Assembly (NCBI GenBank): GCA_018224345.1
Contig: JAGTUW010000210.1
Coordinates: forward strand, 1-10,701
DNA: 10,701 nucleotides
Direction: 5' to 3'
Origin: Bacteroidota bacterium
GTDB taxonomy: Bacteria; Bacteroidota; Ignavibacteria; SZUA-365
The position numbers were made by a program, and so were the translations under genes. Below the pieces are notes generated by a model. That model had not been told where the DNA came from and made no database searches. It saw nothing but the letters and a program-made list of their open reading frames with translations. This document shows, piece after piece, positions 1 through 6,181 of this stretch. Position 1 is the first letter of the stretch. Every line of letters starts with the position of its first letter.

Positions 1-1
1 A

Positions 2-411
2 ACGGTTATCGAGGATATGGGAGATCACTCCACGCGTGAAGTCCACAACATGTATGAAGCGTACAGCATCATCCCGAATATTCCCGATCCGACACTGAAC
101 AGGAAAATCAAGAAACTCAGTAAGGAGGAATGGATCTCACTGGCAACGGAGGCACAGTGCACCAAGAGCGATAAGGGCAGGGAACTGCAGAAGAAGCGGG
201 TGGAATTTGTTGAACATATATTCGCCCACACGCTGCGAAAGGGGGGATTCGACGAGCGACACTGCGGGATAAAGTCAATCTCGGTAAGCGATATCAGGTC
301 GCTGGCTTATGTCTCGATATTTCGCTGCACATTTGTCGTCGATTGAGGTCAAATTCGTGTTTGTCGTGTTACCATGCGGTCAACTGCGTCACGATCTGTC
401 TATATCCGTAA
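2..411 (+). pseudogene. C-terminal part of a DDE insertion-sequence transposase, frameshifted and cut by the left edge
   Basis: The first frame is open from base 2 and encodes about 114 residues up to a TGA at 344-346. It shows the pattern of the C-terminal half of IS5/IS1182-like DDE transposases: an Asp followed by a Gly-x-His-Ser stretch (EDMGDHS near 14-34), then KKRVEFVEHIFAH, whose Glu residues sit where the family's catalytic Glu is expected. After KGG the family normally continues with an RR-x2-LRG-x-N-x2-KRY motif. That motif is missing from this frame but present in the -1 frame from base 247 (RRATLRDKVNLGKRYQVAG), which stays open to TAA at 409-411. The switch falls on six G at 241-246. 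The copy is therefore either inactivated or affected by a homopolymer error. The IS family assignment rests on motif memory only. The right end of the element should lie shortly after 411, but I could not define its terminal repeat. Confidence 0.6.
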
Positions 412-456
412 AACATTTTTCACAAATAGTTCACCATGCTGTTAGAAACAAATTTC

Positions 457-462
457 AGGAGG
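457..462 (+). promoter_or_regulatory. Strong Shine-Dalgarno site of the 198-aa gene
   Basis: AGGAGG lies four bases before the ATG at 467 and is followed by AT, which extends the complementarity to the 16S rRNA tail. It is the strongest ribosome binding site in the window and fixes this start. Confidence 0.7.
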
Positions 463-466
463 ATTT

Positions 467-1063
467 ATGAATTTAAAGAACAATTACGGAGGCTGCGCTC
501 CAGATCATATCGAGTCTTGGTATGATATTGCGAGACTATGTCCAGAGGATCCAAGGGAGCTAATCGGTAATGCTGCAATCAATAGTGAAGTAGGCGTTTT
601 CGAACTTAGTGATGATTATTTAACTGAATCATGGCACGAATCTCCCATCTCAATTGTTTCGGCGCCAATAATCAATGCGCTTGAAACAACAAACATGCAG
701 AAAGTCGCTAATGCTGAACAATGGAACTTTTCCCATGAAACATGGGTCTCAGATCCTAGCTTGGCTCCACCATTGCGCAAAATTGTATTCATGCGCGGGG
801 GAGTGGATTGGAATAATTCTATCGTACTTAATTTCGGGTCCATTCCAATTGAAACGGTCCAACTTAGTTTTCTTAATAATGCAGCGACGCGAGGTGATTC
901 GCATGGCAGCATACCCGTTATTGGCTGGCGCGGTAAAAGTCTCACAGAAAACATTGAGCTTGATCTAGTGATCAAAAAATATGGTCAATACACCTTGGGA
1001 GTATGGACATCACGTGATCAAGAATATGCGTTGTTTGAGCTTGTGATTATATCGATACCTTGA
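467..1063 (+). CDS. Hypothetical protein, 198 aa, AT-rich orphan
   Basis: I do not recognise this protein. It has no signal peptide or membrane segment, so it is probably cytoplasmic. The N-terminal 60 residues are acidic and polar (DHIESWYDIARLCPEDP). The rest looks beta-rich, with alternating hydrophobic stretches such as IVLNFGSIPIETVQLSF and a C-terminus YTLGVWTSRDQEYALFELVI that could form the last strands of a beta-sandwich. The start is supported by the AGGAGG site at 457-462. The base composition is clearly lower in G+C than that of the folC-rho region. The gene follows the damaged transposase and is separated by 300 bases from the 526-aa gene. A cargo gene of a mobile region is a reasonable inference, but no toxin, antitoxin or enzyme motif is visible. 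It is likely a real gene because of the ribosome site and natural composition. Confidence 0.6.
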   Translation: MNLKNNYGGCAPDHIESWYDIARLCPEDPRELIGNAAINSEVGVFELSDDYLTESWHESPISIVSAPIINALETTNMQKVANAEQWNFSHETWVSDPSLAPPLRKIVFMRGGVDWNNSIVLNFGSIPIETVQLSFLNNAATRGDSHGSIPVIGWRGKSLTENIELDLVIKKYGQYTLGVWTSRDQEYALFELVIISIP

Positions 1064-1090
1064 AATAGGGCGGCGAAGATTTTTGTTTCG

Positions 1091-1121
1091 GTTAGTGCAA
1101 TTTTTAGATATTTGCACTGGC
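1091..1121 (+). terminator. Possible hairpin terminator after the 198-aa gene (weak)
   Basis: AGTGCAA (1094-1100) and TTGCACT (1112-1118) pair perfectly around an 11-base loop. Two G-U pairs and a G-C pair at 1091-1093/1119-1121 extend the stem. It lies 28 bases after the TGA of the 198-aa gene. No T tract follows directly; there is only a TTTT at 1133-1136. It may be a weak terminator or mRNA-stabilising stem rather than a classical intrinsic terminator. Confidence 0.3.
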
Positions 1122-1210
1122 TGTTAGGATGGTTTTAACGTTCCAATAATACGAGAAAGGAGCAACCTATAATCCCTGCTGCCACATGCAGCGTTTCTGC
1201 ACTGAAATAA

Positions 1211-1336
1211 CAATATTCCCGATGGATCGAGGATCAAAGCGCAGATGAGGTGGAGAATATTGCAAGTGTGACGAATGCTGCGGGCAGAAAGCGTCGTCGC
1301 ATCGGTCAGTTGTTTGCAAGTACTGATGATACATAG
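1211..1336 (+). pseudogene. Possible remnant of a small coding sequence
   Basis: One frame is open from the codon after TAA (1208-1210) to TAG (1334-1336). Its translation looks protein-like: RWIEDQSADEVENIA is an acidic helix and AAGRKRRRIGQLFAS a basic tail. It has no ATG and no ribosome site; the only internal GTG (1250) is not preceded by a purine-rich stretch. The same frame is also open upstream from 1139 to the TAA at 1208. The pattern fits a decayed gene end with an in-frame stop, or chance. It shares the frame of the 526-aa gene, but two stops (1334 and 1349) separate them. I do not recognise a family. Confidence 0.2.
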
Positions 1337-1363
1337 CTGAAAAATATCTAAGGAAAGAACGAG

Positions 1364-2944
1364 ATGTCTGAATGGATAGGAATTGCTGGCGAAAAATGCA
1401 TTACGTATCGAAAAATTAGTGGCCAGGGTAGGCACTTGGTGGCCATGCCCCCTCCTCTGTCGTCCGATTATTGTGGATTGAATGAAGATGATTGTATTGA
1501 GTTCATGGACGCTAATGGCGATGTCGATAGAAAACGATGCGCATACATTGTATTGTTTAGAGAACTTCGAAAAATGTGTTACACGAAATTGATCGTCTCG
1601 AAAGATGATCGTATGATACATGCAGCAAAAGAGGCGGGATGGCCACTGAATGATTTGATACTACGTATGAATACAGTTAGTGCAATCAGGGGACAGTATT
1701 ATTGGGGGCATGAGGATGGGCAGTGGAAACCGCTTTATCGGAAGTATTACGAATGTGGATTGATATTTATTAAAGGATGTGGCTGGTATAAGGTATATGG
1801 CATTGCGGCACCAAATCCGGACTCTATGAGTAATGAGTTACTTCTTCGTAATGCTCGTGCCTTTGCGCAGTTTGAAAAGGATATTTTCGAGGAGATCTCC
1901 AAGGATATCAAGAAATGCGAGAATTCGACTTTCAAAGGCATGTATCAAAATAATGATATAGTAGCAGCAAAGGTAAATGATCCTGATTGGCTGGAGCCGT
2001 GTTTTGATAAATTGACTGATCTTTGGCTGGAGCATTTGCAAAACTTGTATGCGGACAGAAGTGAGTTGCTGGAAGCAGGACTGCATCCTTACGCGATAAT
2101 GTTTGATGAGCCCCACAAGAATATTTATGATTATTTTGATTTCAGATACTCCTTTAGTCGCACGCAAAAGCTTGAATTGTTCTTGTTGTTGTCTGTAATT
2201 GCGAAGAAGAGAAATAGAGGTGATACAAGATATTCTGGAGACCCCGGGCTTTTTACTATAATTGCGACATATTCTACACGTGTGTTACGTTCGCTGCCGG
2301 ATTTTCTGCCTCTTGGTGAAGACTATTTGGAGTCCTGGAAGGAATATGCCGATTATGTATTTCCAGATTATTATCGTGATTCATCGTTTTTAGGAACGCA
2401 AATTAATCGATGGTATGAGGATAGAGCCAGGCTAAAGGATAAAATGCACGGTGCTTTCATCAGCATGTTATCCGACCACGCAAATTTATTGAGTACGCCG
2501 TTGAAACCTGATGATGGTCGTTTTTTCGCGCCGTCGGAAGTGCCAGATTTGATTAGAGCTGCCAAGGATCTTGGACTAAACACTATTATGTTATTTCCCG
2601 GTTCATACGCAGAATGGGAAAGAATTGATATGTTGTTTCCCGGAAAGAGCAGATGTGAATTGTTTCTGCAATATGCAAAGGAAATATGTGATATTGCTGA
2701 CGAAGAAGGATGGATAATACCGGAGAGTGAAAGCACTGTCAAGTTGTACTGCAAACATTTTCCGGACTGCAGTATGTGTGATGGCGAGCATCCAGCTTCG
2801 GATGTTTGGACACCAATCCGACCAAGGAATTTCCCTGACGAGAAAGAACTTGCTTCTGATTTCGTGGTGAGAAAAGTGTCTGACGAAAATATAGGTAAGT
2901 ATATTATGCAAAAGGGCTTTGGTGGCTTTAGCGATTTGCTCTGA
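1364..2944 (+). CDS. Hypothetical cysteine-rich protein, 526 aa, AT-rich orphan
   Basis: I do not recognise this family. The protein lacks a signal peptide and membrane segments and looks like a soluble multidomain protein. It has 14 cysteines. An N-terminal set (C12, C37, C44, C59, C72, C131, C139) lies in a region rich in Trp and Tyr. A C-terminal cluster, C463-x5-C469-x2-C472 with H465 and H477 nearby, resembles a small zinc site. The middle (about 160-380) is charged and probably helical, with an Asp/Tyr-rich stretch at 248-262. No nuclease, ATPase, protease or nucleotidyltransferase motif is apparent. The start at 1364 is supported by AGGAAAG at 1351-1357, and in-frame stops lie just upstream (1334, 1349). 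Sampled lines hold about 40 % G+C, well below the core genes, which fits horizontal transfer. The function is unknown. Confidence 0.65.
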   Translation: MSEWIGIAGEKCITYRKISGQGRHLVAMPPPLSSDYCGLNEDDCIEFMDANGDVDRKRCAYIVLFRELRKMCYTKLIVSKDDRMIHAAKEAGWPLNDLILRMNTVSAIRGQYYWGHEDGQWKPLYRKYYECGLIFIKGCGWYKVYGIAAPNPDSMSNELLLRNARAFAQFEKDIFEEISKDIKKCENSTFKGMYQNNDIVAAKVNDPDWLEPCFDKLTDLWLEHLQNLYADRSELLEAGLHPYAIMFDEPHKNIYDYFDFRYSFSRTQKLELFLLLSVIAKKRNRGDTRYSGDPGLFTIIATYSTRVLRSLPDFLPLGEDYLESWKEYADYVFPDYYRDSSFLGTQINRWYEDRARLKDKMHGAFISMLSDHANLLSTPLKPDDGRFFAPSEVPDLIRAAKDLGLNTIMLFPGSYAEWERIDMLFPGKSRCELFLQYAKEICDIADEEGWIIPESESTVKLYCKHFPDCSMCDGEHPASDVWTPIRPRNFPDEKELASDFVVRKVSDENIGKYIMQKGFGGFSDLL

Positions 2945-3015
2945 GTAAAAAAGAAAGAATAAACATATGAAAATCGTATTAACAAATTTGATTAAGGACT
3001 ATGTTATTTAATCCA

Positions 3016-3050
3016 GTGTAGATCAATTATGAATTGTATGTGATCTGCAC
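3016..3050. repeat. Inverted repeat just upstream of the 251-aa secreted-protein gene
   Basis: GTGTAGATCA (3016-3025) pairs with TGATCTGCAC (3041-3050) over ten positions, with one G-U pair, around a 15-base loop. A nested smaller repeat, CAATT (3024-3028) with AATTG (3032-3036), competes with it. It ends 16 bases before the ATG at 3067 and has no T tract, so it is not an intrinsic terminator. It could be an operator, a 5' UTR hairpin, or a boundary of the AT-rich island. Confidence 0.45.
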
Positions 3051-3066
3051 GAATGAACGGTGACGT

Positions 3067-3822
3067 ATGGTTAATTTTATTTGCATTTTAGCGATCACCT
3101 TGTTTTTTGCGACGAAGTTCCTTGCAGGTGATTTTGGCGGATCTCATGGCGAAGATAACGTATCGTCAGGTGAAGTCGAGGGTAGAGCGTTCGACAGCAC
3201 AAAGGCGACTCCCGGTGAAATCATCCGGGCGGCGGATGCTTCAACGCTGTTTCTTGTCCCCACGGGCTATCCCATCCCTGCAGGCAGAAAGTTGTTCGGT
3301 CTGTATCCGCTCGGCACGACGGCCGCATTTGCTGTTTCCGAACGTATCTCCCTTTCACTTTGGACCTGTGTTCCCCTCTGCCTGGTCGCTTCGGAGGACA
3401 TTCTCCCTGTTGCATTCGCCGGAAAAGCCGTACCGGTCATGGATGACCAGATGGCGTTTTCCGTTGGAGCGTATGTTCTCCCCGCCACAAGTATCACCAC
3501 GATTGTCTTTGCATCCGGAACAAGGAGGCTGCGTGATGTCAATCTGACCGTCGGCATGGCCGGATCTTACGGTGAGGATTCAGAGGGAAGCCTTGTCTTT
3601 TCCGGTTTCGAGTTCCGTGCCACTTCTTCGGTAAGACTTATGTTCGAGGCACTCTACTCGCACCGGGCAAGTTCTGGAATCCACTCGCCGTATTCCGGAT
3701 CCTGGAGCTGGATTGGGGGGGTAAGATTGCACCATCGAAATGTTTTTCTTGAACTCGGTGTATTGAAGAACCTCGATGAAAGGCAGGCTGCCCTGTGGAT
3801 AGGTCTTTCGCTGGCGACATAG
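3067..3822 (+). CDS. Exported beta-rich protein, probable small outer-membrane protein, 251 aa
   Basis: The N-terminus is hydrophobic (MVNFICILAITLFFATKFLAG, about 1-21) and resembles a signal peptide, although its positive charge is low. After a polar linker (22-58) comes a strand-rich region from about 60 to the end. Features such as FLVPTGYPIPAGRKLFGLYP (62-81), the alternating stretch around 86-100, and the final strand AALWIGLSLAT resemble small beta-barrel proteins of unknown function common in Bacteroidota-type genomes. This similarity is from memory. The start is bounded by an in-frame TGA at 3061-3063. The ribosome site is poor; GGTGA at 3059-3063 is too close to the ATG. An inverted repeat lies just upstream. 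Composition is nearer to the core genes than to the AT-rich island. No substrate or partner can be inferred. Confidence 0.6.
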   Translation: MVNFICILAITLFFATKFLAGDFGGSHGEDNVSSGEVEGRAFDSTKATPGEIIRAADASTLFLVPTGYPIPAGRKLFGLYPLGTTAAFAVSERISLSLWTCVPLCLVASEDILPVAFAGKAVPVMDDQMAFSVGAYVLPATSITTIVFASGTRRLRDVNLTVGMAGSYGEDSEGSLVFSGFEFRATSSVRLMFEALYSHRASSGIHSPYSGSWSWIGGVRLHHRNVFLELGVLKNLDERQAALWIGLSLAT

Positions 3823-3886
3823 AGATCGGCAGACCCGCAAGAGCGGAGCAAGCCTTGATAGGGTATACAACGGGATTTCAATCCAA

Positions 3887-3914
3887 TGCTCCGGAACACG
3901 GATATTGCTCCGGA
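3887..3914. repeat. 9-base direct repeat (TGCTCCGGA twice) upstream of the 224-aa gene
   Basis: TGCTCCGGA occurs at 3887-3895 and 3906-3914, start to start 19 bases, close to two helical turns. Each copy contains the palindrome TCCGGA. The second copy ends 53 bases before the ATG at 3968. The spacing would suit a dimeric regulator binding one face of the DNA, but chance is not excluded. Confidence 0.3.
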
Positions 3915-3967
3915 TGTAGAATCAGGATAGCTTGCATGTTGAATTGTGACCCTGTACGGAGGCATTC

Positions 3968-4642
3968 ATGGTACCCCGACACACAGCCTTGTTTTTCTAC
4001 CTCTTGTTGTTCACCGCTGAAATGCTCATTGCGCAGCCGGCGGGAAAAACCTCTTCGCTCGGTGCACCACTCTTTCCGAAACTGGAATACGTCAATCTCA
4101 ACAGCGAATTCGGTTTTGATGTGGAGATACTCCGTGGCTTCGGCGCGCGTGTCGATGACGCACGACGCAACGCGGAAGCAGCCGCGGTGGCCGCGCAGGC
4201 CGTACTGCTCGGCTACGCCGAACAATTGGCGGGGAAGAATGCGCGGACGGTGACAGCCGTTCGCCTGCTCGATGAAGCCGCCCGTATCGCCGAAGAACAG
4301 GGGAATCATCAGGCCGCAGCGGCGGTGGAACTGGCAGCGACCTTTGTTCCGGGCAGTGACGCTGTCGTGGCACGATTGCGCGATGCGATGGAACTCATCG
4401 CTGCGAGCCGGGGTGAAGGAGATTTTCTCGGCTTCGTGCGTATCGCCAATGATGCCGATCGCATGCTTGACATCTATATAGATGGGAATTACGTCGGGTT
4501 TCAGTACGGTGGCGATGCTGTCGTCTATTCCACCGGAAATGGTACCACCCACGCACGCGTGACCGACGCCTTCGGCAATACCGTCGGTGAAGTGCTGTTC
4601 GTCCAACCCGACCAGACCACAACATGGACCATTCAGCCCTGA
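3968..4642 (+). CDS. Secreted protein of unknown function, 224 aa, overlapping folC
   Basis: A hydrophobic signal peptide covers about residues 1-22, with a likely cleavage after MLIA before Q23. Residues 60-150 form an Ala-rich, charged, helical region (for example DDARRNAEAAAVAAQAVLLG). Residues 165-224 look beta-rich, with short strands such as LDIYIDGNYVGFQYGG and a Thr-rich end TTTWTI. The helical part followed by a small beta domain suggests a periplasmic or surface protein. No catalytic motif is visible and I do not recognise the family. The start is supported by GGAGG at 3958-3962, five bases before the ATG. The last 19 bases overlap folC in another frame, so the two are probably co-transcribed and translationally coupled. 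A functional link to folate metabolism is not implied by the sequence. Confidence 0.65.
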   Translation: MVPRHTALFFYLLLFTAEMLIAQPAGKTSSLGAPLFPKLEYVNLNSEFGFDVEILRGFGARVDDARRNAEAAAVAAQAVLLGYAEQLAGKNARTVTAVRLLDEAARIAEEQGNHQAAAAVELAATFVPGSDAVVARLRDAMELIAASRGEGDFLGFVRIANDADRMLDIYIDGNYVGFQYGGDAVVYSTGNGTTHARVTDAFGNTVGEVLFVQPDQTTTWTIQP

Positions 4643-5913
4643 ACTATCGCGCCACCATCGCATGGCTGTACGATCTGCAATTCGTCGGCATCAAGATGGG
4701 CCTCGACAACATACGTTCCCTGACGACGTTCTGGGGAAATCCGCAATTGCGCTACCCCGTCATTCACATCGCAGGGACCAACGGCAAGGGCTCCACTGCC
4801 GCCTTCATCACCTCAGCACTCCGGGCTGCGGGATACCGTACGGGTCTGTACACATCGCCACATCTCGTAGATTTCTCCGAACGGATTCGCGTCGACACCA
4901 ATCCGATTTCCACCGAACGTGTGGTGGAATACACGCGGATACTGCGGCCCGAAATTGAACGCCTGCAGGCAACGTTTTTCGAGGCGACGACGGCGATGGC
5001 TTTCCGGTATTTCGCCGATGAACAGGTGGACGTCGCAGTCGTGGAGACAGGGCTCGGCGGCCGCCTCGATGCCAGCAACGTCGTCGAACCCGTTCTGACC
5101 GTCATTACCAGTATCGGTATCGATCACACGGAATTTCTTGGAACTACGCTTGCATCCATCGCAGCCGAAAAAGCCGGCATCATAAAACAGGGAGTGCCCT
5201 GTGTGACTCCGAATTCCAAACCCGAAGTACTCGACCAACTGCAACGTCATGCGGCAATGCGGAACGCGGCGCTCATACGGGTGGATGTCACTGACAGCAC
5301 GCCCCTGCTGCATGATGTTGACCGCATGGAAAGTCCGATGCCCGGCTTTCCTGCACCCGTGAGTATCGGACTTGTCGGAGCGCATCAGGTCGAGAATGCG
5401 GCCACCGCAGTGACCGCGCTGCGCGTCCTCGCGGAACACGGGTTTTCGGCCCTGAACGATGCCTCGATCGCGGAAGGACTCGCCCGTCCCCGGGAGGGGA
5501 GTGGATTGCGTGGCAGACTCGAACGTCTGCAGATGCAGCCGGAACTGGTGATCGATGTTGCCCACAATCCCGATGGTGTTGCTGCACTGCTGCGCTGCTG
5601 GTCCTCATTCCGCGATATGAAAAATACCGATATTTTTCTCGGGGTATTGAAAAGTAAAGATCTGCGCGCTATATTAGGACTTCTTCCCCGGTATGCTCTA
5701 CGATCGGTGACTCTTGTACAGGTCCAATCCCATGAGGCCCGATCTCTTGATGACATGCTGACCATCGCCCGGGACGCAGGCATTCCGGTGGAAGGCGCTG
5801 ACGATGTTCACACATGCATTCGACAGCGTCTGCAGTCCGCGAACGGCGCCTCCATCCTGCTTTTTGGTTCACACGTTCTTGTTGGCAGCTTCCTTGCGGA
5901 GTGGGAAAAATAA
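4624..5913 (+). CDS. folC: Folylpolyglutamate synthase / dihydrofolate synthase
   Basis: FolC is a cytoplasmic ATP-dependent ligase of the Mur-ligase fold that adds glutamate to folates. In most bacteria it also joins glutamate to dihydropteroate. At 429 aa it has the usual length. Visible motifs: FGIK-type N-terminus as FVGIKMGL (20-27); P-loop GTNGKGST (51-58); TSPHL (77-81) and ERIRV (86-90); ETGLGGRLDASN (141-152); SIGIDHTEFLG (163-173); AEKAGIIK (181-188); GAHQVENAATAV (252-263); GRLE (297-300); DVAHNPDG (311-318), where the family usually has GAHNP; FLGVLKSKD (338-346); and GSHVLVG near the end. The ATG at 4624 lies inside the preceding gene, has no clear ribosome site, and gives the normal family N-terminus, so coupling to the upstream gene is likely. 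Whether it keeps both activities cannot be read from the sequence. Confidence 0.95.
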   Translation: MDHSALNYRATIAWLYDLQFVGIKMGLDNIRSLTTFWGNPQLRYPVIHIAGTNGKGSTAAFITSALRAAGYRTGLYTSPHLVDFSERIRVDTNPISTERVVEYTRILRPEIERLQATFFEATTAMAFRYFADEQVDVAVVETGLGGRLDASNVVEPVLTVITSIGIDHTEFLGTTLASIAAEKAGIIKQGVPCVTPNSKPEVLDQLQRHAAMRNAALIRVDVTDSTPLLHDVDRMESPMPGFPAPVSIGLVGAHQVENAATAVTALRVLAEHGFSALNDASIAEGLARPREGSGLRGRLERLQMQPELVIDVAHNPDGVAALLRCWSSFRDMKNTDIFLGVLKSKDLRAILGLLPRYALRSVTLVQVQSHEARSLDDMLTIARDAGIPVEGADDVHTCIRQRLQSANGASILLFGSHVLVGSFLAEWEK

Positions 5914-5944
5914 AATTGCGGAAGAAAACAAAAGGTACTTGATT

Positions 5945-5983
5945 ATGAGCTCCGGCTAACGGATATTGAGACAGGAGCCTCAT
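5945..5983 (+). repeat. Imperfect hairpin in the folC-rho gap
   Basis: ATGAGCTCC (5945-5953) pairs with GGAGCCTCAT (5974-5983), leaving one bulged C and a 20-base loop. No T tract follows, so it is not a classical intrinsic terminator. It lies early in the rho leader and might help fold the leader mRNA. Confidence 0.3.
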
Positions 5984-5988
5984 ACCTG

Positions 5989-6054
5989 CCAATTTCACAG
6001 TCGTCCCGCACTTCCATACATCGGTTATCCACGATTTTCACACGATTCATATAC
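5989..6054 (+). promoter_or_regulatory. C-rich, G-poor stretch in the rho leader, possible Rho-loading (rut-like) site
   Basis: By hand count this 66-base stretch has 22 C and 7 G, with many TC and CC steps and no obvious strong stem. Rho loads on C-rich, unstructured RNA, and in E. coli rho is autoregulated by Rho-dependent termination in its own leader. A similar attenuation of this rho gene is an inference from composition and position. No rut consensus exists that would prove it. Confidence 0.3.
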
Positions 6055-6181
6055 GGCGATGTACGTCGGCCACGGCCACGAATCGCTCCCCATTCCGGAT
6101 TACACGGCAGCGTTCGCGCCTGTTGCAAAAAGAGAATTCATTAACCATGTTTTACCGATTCAATACCACGGGGTACACATC

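Larger units (their letters stand above)
1064..1363. other. 300-base gap between the two orphan genes: hairpin plus short open stretch
   Basis: No complete gene is visible here. The gap holds a hairpin at 1091-1121, a short protein-like open stretch at 1211-1336, and the ribosome site AGGAAAG (1351-1357) of the following gene. I see no convincing promoter. A minus-strand open frame crosses the region, but it is rich in Ile, Phe, His and Ser, runs antisense into the 526-aa gene, and looks non-coding. Confidence 0.5.

Noticed and set aside
412..1135. CTGTTAG at 439-445 and 1121-1127 as integron attC core sites around a 198-aa gene cassette
   Set aside because: The last consensus base does not fit, and no matching inverse core (RYYYAAC) or folded attC structure was found upstream of either copy.
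1124..1621. Minus-strand 165-codon frame across the gap and the start of the 526-aa gene
   Set aside because: No ribosome site, unusual Ile/Phe/His/Ser-rich composition, and overlap with a better-supported gene.
3878..4663. Minus-strand 261-codon frame antisense to the 224-aa secreted protein
   Set aside because: The plus-strand gene has a signal peptide and a good ribosome site; the antisense translation shows no recognisable features.
5966..6181. N-terminal extension of Rho by 72 residues
   Set aside because: The extension is His/Pro-rich and unlike Rho, while the family N-terminus begins at 6182 or 6188 and gives the normal length.
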